This document shows positions 7,624-15,587 of a stretch of 33,982 nucleotides of DNA, piece by piece. Both the position numbers and the translations under genes were made by a program. The stretch is from the NCBI GenBank assembly GCA_016879935.1, contig JAACJQ010000200.1:1-33982 (forward strand), read 5' to 3'. The notes beneath the pieces are model-generated. The model saw only the letters and a program-made list of their open reading frames with translations, was not told the DNA's origin and searched no databases. Numbering within the stretch: position 1 is the first letter of the stretch; each line of letters starts with the position of its first letter. The stretch comes from Archangiaceae bacterium. Lineage in GTDB: Bacteria > Myxococcota > Myxococcia > Myxococcales > Myxococcaceae.

Positions 7624-8912
7624 ATGACACCACGCGTTCGCGCTCGTGAGCTCGGCCTGCCGCTGGGCCGCTTCAAGCCCGGCAAGTACAACGCCATCAC
7701 CGACGTCGAAGGCGTGCTCGTCGGTCACTCGACGATCATTCGCGGAGACGCGGGCCCCTGAAGCCCGGCTTCGGCCCCGTGCGCACCGGCGTCACCGCGA
7801 TTCTGCCGAACGAGTCGAACATCTTCATGGACCGGCTCGCCGGCGGCGCCTTCGTGCTCAACGGCGCGGGCGAGGTCTCTGGCCTCACGCAGGTGGTGGA
7901 GTGGGGCCTGCTCGAGACGCCGATTCTGCTCACCAACACGATGTCGGTGGGCGCGGTCTCTGACGCCGTCGCGCGCGTGATGGTCGAGCAGTACCCGGGC
8001 ATCGGCTCGGAGCACGACGTGATCATTCCCGTCGTCGGCGAGTGCGACGACAGCTACCTCAACGACATCGCAGGGCGGCACGTCACCGAGGCGCACGTGC
8101 GTGAGGCGCTCGCGAACGCCAAGGCCGGGCCCATCACCGAAGGCTGCGTCGGCGGCGGCACCGGCATGATCACCTGCGACTTCAAGGCAGGTATCGGCAC
8201 TTCGTCGCGAAAGCTGCCGCAGGTCTTCGGTGGCTACACGCTCGGTGTGCTCGTGATGAGCAACTTCGGAAAGATGCACAACCTTCGCGTGGCCGGCCTG
8301 CCCGTCGGAGAGTTCCTCGCCGAGAAGTTCAAGAACACGCCGCGCCGGCAGTTCAGCTACGGCTCGATCATCGCGGTGGTGGCGACCGACGCTCCGCTGC
8401 TGCCGCACCAGCTCACCCGACTGTGCAAACGCGTGGGCCTCGGCATCGGGCGGGTCGGGTCGTACGCGGCGCATGGCTCGGGCGAGATCGTCGTCGGCTT
8501 CTCGACTGCCAACGTGGTGCCGCGGCGCACGCAGAAGATGGTCTACAAGATGAAGATCCTCCTCGATCAGCGCCTCGACCCTCTCTACGAGGCCGTGATG
8601 GAGGCGACCGAGGAGGCGATCCTCAACTCCCTCTGCATGGGCACGCCGATGTCGGGCGTCGACAACCACGAGGTGCCGGCGCTCCCGCTCGACGAGGTGC
8701 GCCGCTTCATCGACGCCACCCGGCCCATCTTCGCGACCGTGAAGAAGACGCCCGATTCGCCGGCCGTGCCCGCAGGCACCGAGCCGCTCTCGGACACCGA
8801 TCGTCAGGTCGAGTTCGACCTCTCACAGGCAAGGCCCACCGACGTGCGCAGCGCAGAGGGCATTCCGTTTCCCACCAACCCCGCGCCCAACGCTGATGAC
8901 GATGACGAGTGA
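7624..8912 (+). CDS. P1 family (DmpA/BapA-type) N-terminal nucleophile peptidase, interrupted by -1 frameshift
   Basis: Codons 1-45 run from the ATG at 7624 to a TGA at 7759. The rest of the protein continues in the -1 frame to 8912. Joining them at the C-run 7755-7758 gives 429 residues that read smoothly across the join (GDAGP-LKPGFGPVRTGVTAILP). The family is the autoprocessing L-aminopeptidase/D-esterase DmpA and beta-peptidyl aminopeptidases. Conserved features are TDVEGVLVGH, PVRTGVTAILP, GCVGGGTGM, and FSYGSIIAVVATDAPLLPHQ, with Gly-Ser248 as the expected self-cleavage site and nucleophile (codon 8364-8366). An acidic tail ends the protein. Without frameshifting only the 45-residue leader, or a shortened protein from the GTG at 7779, would be made. 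A sequencing error, a real mutation or programmed slippage are all possible. Confidence 0.85.
7752..7772 (+). other. possible -1 frameshift site: slippery heptamer, stop codon and hairpin
   Basis: G-GGC-CCC at 7752-7758 is a heptamer of X-XXY-YYZ form in the incoming reading frame. It is followed directly by TGA. GAAGC (7760-7764) pairs with GCTTC (7768-7772) around a three-base loop, just downstream. Slipping back one base puts the ribosome in exactly the frame of the remaining peptidase. The hairpin is small and no spacer separates it from the heptamer, which is weaker than known stimulatory structures. Confidence 0.35.
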
Positions 8913-8978
8913 CCCCGACCGGGTCGTTTGCTAGGCCGAGCGCCCCTCAACGCTTCACCATCAGCCAAAGGAGCCACC

Positions 8979-9092
8979 ATGGCCCGCAGCAAGAGCAAGC
9001 ACCGCCGAGTTCGTTCGAAGATTCGCCTGCACTGGAAGAAGCGCGACCAGCGCAAGAAGGCCGCTGCCGCGAAGTCCTCGAAGAAGAAGTAA
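8979..9092 (+). CDS. 37-residue basic protein, COX24/bL37-like
   Basis: The ATG at 8979 follows AAGGAG with good spacing, and the frame closes at TAA 9090-9092. The product begins MARSKSKHRRVRSKIRLHWKK and ends in a Lys tail; more than half its residues are Lys or Arg and there are no acidic clusters. The pattern of Ser/Lys, KHRR and KKR resembles the AURKAIP1/COX24 (DUF1713) group and other tiny ribosome-associated proteins, so an rRNA-binding role is plausible but not shown. It lies alone 66 bases after the peptidase gene and 9 bases before the next gene. The strong ribosome-binding site and non-random composition argue that it is real. Confidence 0.72.
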   Translation: MARSKSKHRRVRSKIRLHWKKRDQRKKAAAAKSSKKK

Positions 9093-9101
9093 CGCCGTCC
9101 C

Positions 9102-9956
9102 TTGAGCGCTGGCCTGCTCGCGGTCGCTCTGATCACGAGCGCCACGCTCGAGTTCGAGTGGAGTGCCCCGGCGACGTGCCCGACGGCTGAGGTCGTACGG
9201 GCCCGCCTGGGAGCCGTGAGTGGAAAGGCGAGCGCTACCGTCACCGAGCGCGCGTCTGGTTGGCTGCTGCAGGTTCGAGCGAACGACTCGGTTCGAGAGC
9301 TCACCTCGCGCACCTGTGAAGACGCTGCCGACGCTGCGGTGTTGATCATTCAGCTCGCGCTGAAGCCAGGCCCAGCGCCCGCCGATGTCGCCTCGGTCGT
9401 CGAGCCGGTGATGGCCGTCGCGGCGCCAGCTCCCCTCGCTCCGCCTGCCTGGCGACTTCATCTCGGGCTGTTGGGCGGCGTGCTCGGTGGTTGGTTGCCG
9501 AAGGTGGTGGGCCGGCTTGGCGTCACGGCCGCGTTGGAGCGAACCTCGCTCGTCGTGCTGCTCACCGTGCACACCGGACTCCCCCAGCGCTACGAGGGCG
9601 GCCCGACGCCGACCGCCGCGGTGAACGTGCATCACCTCGTCGACGCGCAAGCTGGTGCCTGTTGGGTCTTCACGCTGAGTCGACTGCGCGCTGGGCCCTG
9701 TCTCGACGCCGGTGCCGGCCTGCTCCTCGTTCAGGGCGTCAACGTCGACACGCCGAGATCGAGCGTCGTGGTGGTGCCGCATGGCGGGCCGGGCGTTCGT
9801 GCCACCGTGGCGCTCACCGACTGGCTCGAGGTGCTCGCGATGGTGTGGGGGCGGGCGAGCGCGCGCCCTTCGATCTCGTTCGAAGGATCTCAGCCGGTTG
9901 TCGAGGCGTCATGGGCGGGCGGGGAGCTCACGCTCGGCCTCGGCGGTGTCTTTTGA
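9102..9956 (+). CDS. hypothetical envelope protein in sigma-factor operon
   Basis: 284 residues from a TTG at 9102. The N-terminus is a short hydrophobic stretch (GLLAVALITSATL) that could be a signal peptide lacking positive residues, so the start is uncertain. Residues about 18-90 contain a Cys pair (TCPTAEVVRARL, RTCEDAADAAVLIIQL). After a Pro/Ala linker, residues about 118-284 alternate short hydrophobic and polar runs rich in Gly and Val, like a small outer-membrane barrel. It overlaps the following sigma gene by TTGA. A coupled order of envelope protein, ECF sigma and TM/TPR-like protein suggests one regulatory unit. I do not recognise a named family. Confidence 0.68.
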   Translation: MSAGLLAVALITSATLEFEWSAPATCPTAEVVRARLGAVSGKASATVTERASGWLLQVRANDSVRELTSRTCEDAADAAVLIIQLALKPGPAPADVASVVEPVMAVAAPAPLAPPAWRLHLGLLGGVLGGWLPKVVGRLGVTAALERTSLVVLLTVHTGLPQRYEGGPTPTAAVNVHHLVDAQAGACWVFTLSRLRAGPCLDAGAGLLLVQGVNVDTPRSSVVVVPHGGPGVRATVALTDWLEVLAMVWGRASARPSISFEGSQPVVEASWAGGELTLGLGGVF

Positions 9957-10537
9957 CGGATTCGACGCTGCCCGGCCACGCACGGCCCGTGCACGCCCGC
10001 ACCCTGTCACCCGCGCTGTCGAGGCCCGAGCCGATCGACTTCGACACGCTCTACGACCAGACCGCTGAGCTCGCGTTTCGGGTGCTCGGCGGCATGGGCG
10101 TGCGGGCTGACGAGCTCGATGACGCGCTCCAGGACGTGTTCGTCGTCGCGCACCGGAGGCTGCCCGAGTTTCGCGGTGACTCGAAGCCCTCGACGTGGGT
10201 CTCCGGCATCGCCGTTCGGGTCGCGCACGACTATCGCCGCAGACACTCGCGCAAACCGAGTGAGCCGCTCGAACCGCACGCGCAGGGTCTGGTCGCGCCG
10301 GGAGAGCTGCCTGACACGAGCTTGATCCGGGCCCAGGCGCTCGACTCGGTGCAGACGTTTCTCGAGCAGCTGCCTGCCCCGCAGCGTGAGGTGTTCGTGC
10401 TGGCCGAGCTCGAGCAGCAGTCGGCTCCGGAGATCGCCCTGTCGCTGCAGGTGCCGCTCAACACCATCTATTCCCGGCTGCGGTTGGCGCGAGCCCACTT
10501 CGAAGATTGGGTGCAGGCGCGTGGAGGTGAAGAATGA
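9953..10537 (+). CDS. RNA polymerase ECF-type sigma factor
   Basis: 194 residues from the TTG at 9953, which overlaps the upstream stop codon; a GTG at about 9989 is an alternative. Region 2 lies at about residues 27-95: FDTLYDQTAELAFRVLGGMG, then DELDDALQDVFVVAHRRLPEF and STWVSGIAVRVAHDYRRRH. Region 4 lies at about 125-185: LPAPQREVFVLAELEQQSAPEIALSLQVPLNTIYSRLRLAR, given here in pieces QREVFVLAELEQQ and NTIYSRLRLAR, with the recognition helix-turn-helix between them. It directs RNA polymerase to a small regulon, probably including its own operon. It overlaps the downstream gene by ATGA; that product, with a membrane helix, is the natural candidate for its regulator. Confidence 0.92.
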   Translation: MTDSTLPGHARPVHARTLSPALSRPEPIDFDTLYDQTAELAFRVLGGMGVRADELDDALQDVFVVAHRRLPEFRGDSKPSTWVSGIAVRVAHDYRRRHSRKPSEPLEPHAQGLVAPGELPDTSLIRAQALDSVQTFLEQLPAPQREVFVLAELEQQSAPEIALSLQVPLNTIYSRLRLARAHFEDWVQARGGEE

Positions 10538-11586
10538 CGCCGTTGAGTCGCAGAGCGACCGACGTGTTGCAGGAGGCGCGAGCCCAGCGCCCGCAACTCG
10601 ATCGCCGTCGGAAGACCGCTGTGAAAGAGGCGGTCATGCTGTCGGTCGCAGGGGCAGCCACGACGGGCGCCTCGTCAGCCGAGTTGGCGAGTGGAGCGAA
10701 GGCCGCCTCGTGGGCGGCCACGACGACTGGGAAGATCGTGGTGGGCCTTGCCGCGGCGATCGTCGGTTCGTCGGCGACGGTCGGCGTGATGAGCGCGCGG
10801 AAAGCGATGGTCCGATCTGCAGTGCCGAGAGAGGTGAAGCCGAACGTCGGGAATCGGGCGACCGCCGCCGCGATTCCGACCGTCGCGGAGAAGGGTCCGA
10901 GCACCGCGGGGAATCCGACCGTCGCTGCGATTCCGACTGTCGCCGCGATTCCGACCGTCGCCGTGATTCCGACCCCTGCCGAAATTCCAACCGTCACCGC
11001 GATTTCGACCGTCGCAAAGAGCTCGAACACTGCGAGGAATCCGACCGTCGTCGCGAATCCGTCCGCCGCGAATCCGTCCGCCGCGAATCCGTCCGCCGCG
11101 AATCCGTCCGCCGCGAATCCGTCCGCCGCGATTCCGTCCGCCGCGATTCCGTCCGCCGCGAATCCGTCCGCCGCGAATCCGTCCGCCGCGATTCCGCCCG
11201 TGAATCGCTCCGAGACGAACTCCGCGCTCTCCGTGCGCCACATCGCGCCGCTCCCCGAGCGCCAAGTCGTCGATTCCTCCCCTGGCGCTCCCCGCAACGC
11301 CGCACCCGACTCGTCGCTCCCGTTGCGCGACGAACTCAGCGTGCTGCGTCTCGCAATGACCCACCACGACGCTGGCAATGACGCCGCCGCCCTCCTCAAC
11401 CTCGACGAGTACCAGGCTCGTTTCCCAGCAGGCGTGATGCTGGTCGAGGCACGCGTCCTGCGCGTGCTGGTGCTGTGTGCGCTCGATCGTCAGCAGGAAG
11501 CCACCTCGCTGCTCCGAGACCTTCAGCGCAGCACGCCGACCTCTCCAGCGCTGCAGCGGCTCTCGTCCTCCTGTGCGGCGCGGTGA
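10534..11586 (+). CDS. membrane protein with NPSAA repeats and TPR-like C-terminus, partner of sigma factor
   Basis: 350 residues; the ATG overlaps the sigma stop codon. Residues 1-60 are cytoplasmic, and a membrane helix lies at about 66-83 (KIVVGLAAAIVGSSATVGV). Residues about 110-225 are low-complexity: degenerate IPTVA units, then nine near-identical pentapeptides (seven NPSAA and two IPSAA, residues 175-219). The C-terminal 90 residues (ELSVLRLAMTHHDAGNDAAA, then a helix-rich stretch with FPAGVMLVEARVLRVLVLCAL) resemble one or two TPR-type helix pairs found in myxobacterial proteins encoded beside ECF sigma genes. The likely role is membrane control of the sigma factor, by inference. The repeat would act as a stiff periplasmic spacer of variable length. 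Confidence 0.78.
   Translation: MTPLSRRATDVLQEARAQRPQLDRRRKTAVKEAVMLSVAGAATTGASSAELASGAKAASWAATTTGKIVVGLAAAIVGSSATVGVMSARKAMVRSAVPREVKPNVGNRATAAAIPTVAEKGPSTAGNPTVAAIPTVAAIPTVAVIPTPAEIPTVTAISTVAKSSNTARNPTVVANPSAANPSAANPSAANPSAANPSAAIPSAAIPSAANPSAANPSAAIPPVNRSETNSALSVRHIAPLPERQVVDSSPGAPRNAAPDSSLPLRDELSVLRLAMTHHDAGNDAAALLNLDEYQARFPAGVMLVEARVLRVLVLCALDRQQEATSLLRDLQRSTPTSPALQRLSSSCAAR
11056..11190 (+). repeat. 15-bp tandem repeat, nine copies, coding for pentapeptides
   Basis: Nine adjacent 15-base units of AATCCGTCCGCCGCG, two of them with ATT in place of AAT, run from 11056 to 11190. The unit is a multiple of three, so copy-number change would lengthen or shorten the protein without a frameshift. 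More diverged units of the same length (ATTCCGACCGTCGCG-like) extend upstream to about 10870. Confidence 0.95.
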
Positions 11587-11643
11587 CGGTTTCAGAACTC
11601 GCGGCCACTCACCTGCGTGTCACCCATTCCCCGGAGACACTCC

Positions 11644-12624
11644 ATGCACCGCGTCCTCATCCCGCTCCTCGTGCTGTCGTTCAGTTCATGTCTGCTCGCG
11701 ATCGACGCGGGCTCGAACAGCGCGTGTCTCGCGAGCACGAGCAGTGCGTGCGACGCAGGCGCTGACGTCTCCGACGGAGGGAAACGCGACGGTGGGTTGC
11801 CAGCCGTCATGTTGCTGGTCGACACCTCGGGCTCGATGAACGCGCCGCTGATGCCGTCGTCGCCAACCTGCATGAATTGCTCTGGCAATGCGTGCCCGCA
11901 GACCTGCCCGACGCGTGCGCGAGTCCTCACCTCGGGGCTCGACCAGTTTCTCCAGACGCAGCCGGGCGCGGCGTGGCTCGGACTCACCACCTTCCCCGAT
12001 GGTGTCGCGAGCATCGGCTTCATGCCGTCTGGCTGTGCGCCTGCCACCGCCCAGACGATTGCGCTGACGCCGACGCCCTCGGACTCTCAGTCCGCGGTGA
12101 GCGCCCAGACGCAGTTGGTGCTGCAGGCCGTTCGGTCCTTCGGCACCACGGTTCCCTTTACCGGAGGGACGCCCACTGCGCCGAGCCTGCGCTACCTCGC
12201 GACGCTCCCTGCGCTGACCGCCACCTCGCGACCGGCGGGCGTCATTCTCGTCACCGACGGCCTGGCCAACTGCAACCCGAACAACGTGCTCTCGTGCACG
12301 TCGACCCCACTGCCTGCGGCTGAGCTCTGCACCCTCGGCGCGAACTGCGTCGGCGCCTACTGCCGTGCTGGCTACTCCGACCAGGAAGAGACGGTGCTGG
12401 CGGTGCGTGCGCTCCGCGCTGCAGGCGTGAAGGTCGCCGTCATCGGCCTCGGCTCCGACTTCTCGTTCTCGATGTCGGCTGCCCTCATGAACACGATGGC
12501 CGACGAGGGCGGAGCCACCGCTTGCGCACCAGGCGTCACCTGCACCACCCGCTACTTCCAGGTCGACAACGAGGCGCAGCTGCTCGGCGCGCTCGGCACG
12601 GCGCTGCTGCGCGTCTCTCAGTGA
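11644..12624 (+). CDS. von Willebrand factor A domain lipoprotein
   Basis: 326 residues from the ATG at 11644, preceded by CCGGAGAC; an in-frame GTG at 11617 has no ribosome-binding site. The N-terminus is a lipoprotein signal (MHRVLIPLLVLSFSSC, lipid Cys16), then an Asp/Gly-rich linker. The vWA domain begins PAVMLLVDTSGSMN, with the metal-site residues Asp60, Ser62 and Ser64. It continues through FTGGTPTAPSLRYLA (the Thr of the site) and GVILVTDGLANCNP (the Asp). Paired cysteines (CMNCSGNACPQTC, TACAPGVTC) suggest an oxidising, extracytoplasmic location. vWA domains bind protein partners through a metal ion; a surface adhesion or envelope role is likely. Its stop lies one base from that of the convergent lipoprotein gene. 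Confidence 0.85.
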   Translation: MHRVLIPLLVLSFSSCLLAIDAGSNSACLASTSSACDAGADVSDGGKRDGGLPAVMLLVDTSGSMNAPLMPSSPTCMNCSGNACPQTCPTRARVLTSGLDQFLQTQPGAAWLGLTTFPDGVASIGFMPSGCAPATAQTIALTPTPSDSQSAVSAQTQLVLQAVRSFGTTVPFTGGTPTAPSLRYLATLPALTATSRPAGVILVTDGLANCNPNNVLSCTSTPLPAAELCTLGANCVGAYCRAGYSDQEETVLAVRALRAAGVKVAVIGLGSDFSFSMSAALMNTMADEGGATACAPGVTCTTRYFQVDNEAQLLGALGTALLRVSQ

Positions 12625-12625
12625 G

Positions 12626-13060
12626 TCAGAGCCGATCGGCGGTGTAGTTCTCGGTCAGGTCGCACGCCTTCGCGCCCGAGCTTCGAGTCGAGAGCGTGCC
12701 CACCAGATGAACGCCCGCCGCCACCGTTCCTCCGTCGGCCGACGTGGTGGCGCTGCCGACCACGGCCCGTCCGCGAAGGGAGTAGGTGTTCTCGTTGCGG
12801 CCTCCCAGCATCGAGAAGTCGTAGGTGTCGTAGAGCGTGCCGCGCAGCTCTTCGCCCCCCACGAGCACCGAGAGCTGATTGCCCATCTGGGTGAAGTTCA
12901 GGTTCACGGGGCGCGGGCCCATCGCGGGGCAGCCGTCTTGCGGAAAGCCCGACTGCCACGACACCAGGTACGCCCCGCCGATCATCGGGCACGTCAGACA
13001 GGGCTGTTGATCACCACACGCGATCACGAAGAACGGGAGCACCATCAACAGTCGACGCAT
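12626..13060 (-). CDS. small lipoprotein, unknown function
   Basis: 144 residues. The start MRRLLMVLPFFVIAC is a clean lipoprotein signal with lipobox VIAC (Cys15). The mature protein has four further cysteines (QPCLTCP, QDGCP, AKACDL), probably two disulfides. Short alternating strands (VNLNFTQMGNQLSVLVGGEE, LRGTLYDTYDFSML) suggest a small beta-sandwich or lipocalin-like fold. No family is recognised. Its start is only 14 bases from the divergent HAD gene start at 13075, so its promoter must lie within that gene. Confidence 0.75.
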   Translation of the reverse strand: MRRLLMVLPFFVIACGDQQPCLTCPMIGGAYLVSWQSGFPQDGCPAMGPRPVNLNFTQMGNQLSVLVGGEELRGTLYDTYDFSMLGGRNENTYSLRGRAVVGSATTSADGGTVAAGVHLVGTLSTRSSGAKACDLTENYTADRL

Positions 13061-13074
13061 GCGAGGCTTCTACC

Positions 13075-13785
13075 ATGGCCGCACTCGACCGACTGCCCAC
13101 GCCCGTTCAACGAGCCATTCGCCCCTTCCTCGCTGATGCGTCTGCGCCACGTGCCGCGGTGTTCGACGCCGACGGCACGCTCTGGCGGGGAGACGTCGGA
13201 GAAGATCTGCTCCGCTACCTCGGCGCGAACGCGCTCCTGCCCCACGCACCGCCCGGCGTGTTCGCGAAGTACGACGCGCTCCACGGCGAGACACCGGTCG
13301 AGGCGTACGGCTTCGCCGTGCAGGTGATGCAGGGACTCTCCGAGGTCGAGCTCAACCGCATCAGCGAGTCGTTCTTCGCGCAGCGCTTCGCGGGCCGCGT
13401 GTTCCCCTTCGTTCGCCCGCTCTTCGACGTGCTGCGCACCAGCGGGGTCGACGTGTGGATCTGCTCGGCCTCGCCTCGGTGGATCGTCGAGGCCGGCGCG
13501 CGCAGCCTGGGTCTCGAGACGCGCAACGTCATCGGCGTCGACGTCGAGGTCGAGCAGGGCGCCTTGACCAACCGACTTCGCCTTCCCGTCACGGCGGGCC
13601 CCGGCAAGGTCACCTGGCTTCAGCGAAAGCAGGTCTCGTTCGGCTTCGCCGCGGGGAACGGTGAGCTCGACCTCGACATGCTCCTGGCCGCCGCGCACCG
13701 GCTCGTGGTCGCGCCGTTCGATGGCTCCGAGAACTCGCTGGTGCGCCACGCCCGGAGCCACGATTGGCCGATTCTCAAGACTTGA
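13075..13785 (+). CDS. HAD-superfamily phosphatase (SerB-like, subfamily IB)
   Basis: 236 residues. Motif I is AVFDADGTLWRGD, with the nucleophile Asp31 and acid/base Asp33. Motif II is WICSASPRW (Ser), motif III the Lys of AGPGKVTWL, and motif IV GFAAGNGELDLDML, where the usual GDG reads GNG but the later Asp residues are kept. The helical cap between motifs I and II is that of phosphoserine-phosphatase-like enzymes. The enzyme hydrolyses a phosphomonoester in the cytoplasm; no signal peptide is present. Substrate is not evident, and no serine-pathway neighbour supports calling it SerB. Confidence 0.85.
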   Translation: MAALDRLPTPVQRAIRPFLADASAPRAAVFDADGTLWRGDVGEDLLRYLGANALLPHAPPGVFAKYDALHGETPVEAYGFAVQVMQGLSEVELNRISESFFAQRFAGRVFPFVRPLFDVLRTSGVDVWICSASPRWIVEAGARSLGLETRNVIGVDVEVEQGALTNRLRLPVTAGPGKVTWLQRKQVSFGFAAGNGELDLDMLLAAAHRLVVAPFDGSENSLVRHARSHDWPILKT

Positions 13786-13809
13786 GAGGCCCTCGCCGTT
13801 GACCGCTGG

Positions 13810-13822
13810 CCGTCAATGACGG
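13810..13822. promoter_or_regulatory. 13-bp palindrome, candidate operator
   Basis: CCGTCA, one base, TGACGG: a perfect dyad 16 bases before the ATG at 13839 and 6 bases after TTGACC at 13799-13804. It could be an operator for the barrel gene. No good -10 follows the TTGACC. Confidence 0.25.
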
Positions 13823-13838
13823 CAGAAGGCCGCCATCC

Positions 13839-15440
13839 ATGCGTGCTCTTCCGCTCGCGCTGTCCCTTGCCGTGGTCCTGTCGTCTCCTGCGCTCGCCCA
13901 GAAGTACCGGGTCGTCGTGCTGGAGATCGATGGTGATCAGAACAACAAGCTGCGCAACCAGATCGAAGCCACGCTGCTGAAGGCCGACAGCGTCGAGGTC
14001 GTCGCGCTCGACGAGTTCCGCGCCGCCGCCGCGAAGAAGAAGCTCAACGGCGCCGCCGCGATGACCATCATCGGCATCAAGCGGGTCGGCAAGCAGCTCA
14101 AGATCGACGCGGCCGTCACCGGTGAGGTCGGCGACAAGTACAAGGTGCTCATCTACGACCGCGTCGGCAACGACCTGTGGACGAAGGAGCTCGCGGTCAA
14201 GAAGGGCCTGCTCTCCGACGACTTCGCGCAGAAGCTCGCGCGCGCGATCACCGCAGCAGCAGAGCAGGGCGCCGCCAAGAACCCCGACTCGGCCGATGGC
14301 GCCGAGGGCACGGGCGGCGGCGACACCGGCTCTGGCACCACCGGAGGGGGCGACACGGGCAGCGGCCCCGAGATCGATCTCACGGGCGGCGGCTCCGACA
14401 CCGGCAGCGGCAACACCGGCGGCGGCACCAAGACCGGCGGCGGACGAACCGTCGTCACGCCAGGCTCCGGAAACGGAAACGGCTCCACCGGGTCGGGCTC
14501 GGGTGACGAGAAGGACAACCGCGACACCGACCTCGACTTCGAGTCGTTCAAGAAGAAGAAGAAGATTGGCCCACGCACGATCTCGGTCTCGATCGCCGGA
14601 GCGACCACGTGGCGTTCGCAGTGCCTGCGCCCGGGCAGCCTGCAGCTCGCCAGCTGCGCCGACTTCGATCGTCTGCCTGAAGCGCAACAGCCCGTCGGCA
14701 CCACCGTCACCTTCACGCCGCAGGTGCCGTACCTTGGCTTCCACGCGAACCTCGAGCTCTTTCCGCTCGCGAGCTTCGAGAGCCGCATCGTCAACGGCTT
14801 CGGTCTGCTCGGCAGCTTCATCTACGGCTCGTCGGTGACGACGATCTCCGAGATCAACATGCAGGGCATGAGCGAAGAGAAGCAGGTGCAGAGCGCCGAC
14901 CTCGGGTGGACGGTGGCCGCCACCTGGCGCTTCCACTTCGCCATGGGCGCCGGAGAACCTCAGGGCATCGGCTACGTCGGCGTGCGTGGCGGCCTCTCGT
15001 CACGCAGCTTCAACATCGACCCCAACGCGGGCGTGCCGCTGCCGTCGAGCCAGCGCGTCGCTCCCACCGGAGCAGGCTTCCCCTCCATCGGTGCCGACGT
15101 CGCGTTCCCCATCGTGCGCTTCTTCCGCCTCGAGCTCGGCGCCTCGCTCTTCTTCAACCCGCGCCCGGCGAACGAGCAGATCATCGGCTTCGGCAACCTG
15201 ATGGATGACACCGGCGGCGCGATCTCCACCGGCTGGGGGCTCGACGTCGGCGGCTCGGGTGACATCGTCGCGCTCGGCCCGACGATGCTCGGGTGGACGC
15301 TCAAGGCCCGGTACCTGTCGTTCTTCGATCGCTATTACGGCCAGGGCCAGAAGTGGACCGTCTGCAACGAGCAGCAGTGCGGCGGCCTCGGCGAAGAGTC
15401 GTACCTGAGCATCACCTGGGGCGTCTCACTCTCGTACTGA
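13839..15440 (+). CDS. outer-membrane protein with Gly/Thr/Ser linker and beta-barrel domain
   Basis: 533 residues. A signal peptide ends at SPALA (about residue 20). Residues 21-140 form an alpha/beta domain (YRVVVLEIDGDQNNKLRNQI, VEVVALDEF, IDAAVTGEV) like periplasmic domains that precede barrels in myxobacterial proteins. Residues about 155-230 are a flexible linker of Gly, Thr, Ser and Asp (GGGDTGSG units). From about 247 to the end, alternating strands with aromatic girdles (YLGFHANLELFP, LGWTVAATWRFHFAMG, YLSITWGVSLSY) and a final Tyr are typical of outer-membrane barrels. The function is not known. Confidence 0.78.
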   Translation: MRALPLALSLAVVLSSPALAQKYRVVVLEIDGDQNNKLRNQIEATLLKADSVEVVALDEFRAAAAKKKLNGAAAMTIIGIKRVGKQLKIDAAVTGEVGDKYKVLIYDRVGNDLWTKELAVKKGLLSDDFAQKLARAITAAAEQGAAKNPDSADGAEGTGGGDTGSGTTGGGDTGSGPEIDLTGGGSDTGSGNTGGGTKTGGGRTVVTPGSGNGNGSTGSGSGDEKDNRDTDLDFESFKKKKKIGPRTISVSIAGATTWRSQCLRPGSLQLASCADFDRLPEAQQPVGTTVTFTPQVPYLGFHANLELFPLASFESRIVNGFGLLGSFIYGSSVTTISEINMQGMSEEKQVQSADLGWTVAATWRFHFAMGAGEPQGIGYVGVRGGLSSRSFNIDPNAGVPLPSSQRVAPTGAGFPSIGADVAFPIVRFFRLELGASLFFNPRPANEQIIGFGNLMDDTGGAISTGWGLDVGGSGDIVALGPTMLGWTLKARYLSFFDRYYGQGQKWTVCNEQQCGGLGEESYLSITWGVSLSY

Positions 15441-15518
15441 GCGGCGAGCCTTCGACCTGATCAGCGCCAAATCGGACGCAGCGCGTGAGATCGATGTCGG
15501 AGCCGCTGCACTCGTGTG

Positions 15519-15547
15519 TTGACACCTCACACCGCGCTGCATAGGAC
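15519..15547 (+). promoter_or_regulatory. sigma-70-type promoter of the Cys-rich lipoprotein gene
   Basis: A perfect -35 box TTGACA at 15519-15524 is followed by a 17-base spacer and TAGGAC at 15542-15547. Transcription would begin near 15554, about 34 bases before the GTG at 15588. It is the clearest promoter in the window. Confidence 0.65.
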
Positions 15548-15587
15548 GGCGCGCCTTCTTTCGGCCGCAATTCACAGGGGTAATTCC

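Noticed and set aside
8908-8935. Short dyad GACCC-CGACC-GGGTC after the peptidase gene as a terminator
   Set aside because: The stem is only five bases and no real T-tract follows; too weak to call.
11056-11190. Possible CRISPR array from the regular 15-bp repeats
   Set aside because: The units are directly adjacent with no unique spacers, and they code in frame for a pentapeptide.
10675-11367. Glycine/arginine repeat protein on the minus strand opposite the NPSAA repeat
   Set aside because: It only mirrors the 15-bp repeat in another frame; the plus strand gene is coupled to the sigma factor by ATGA.
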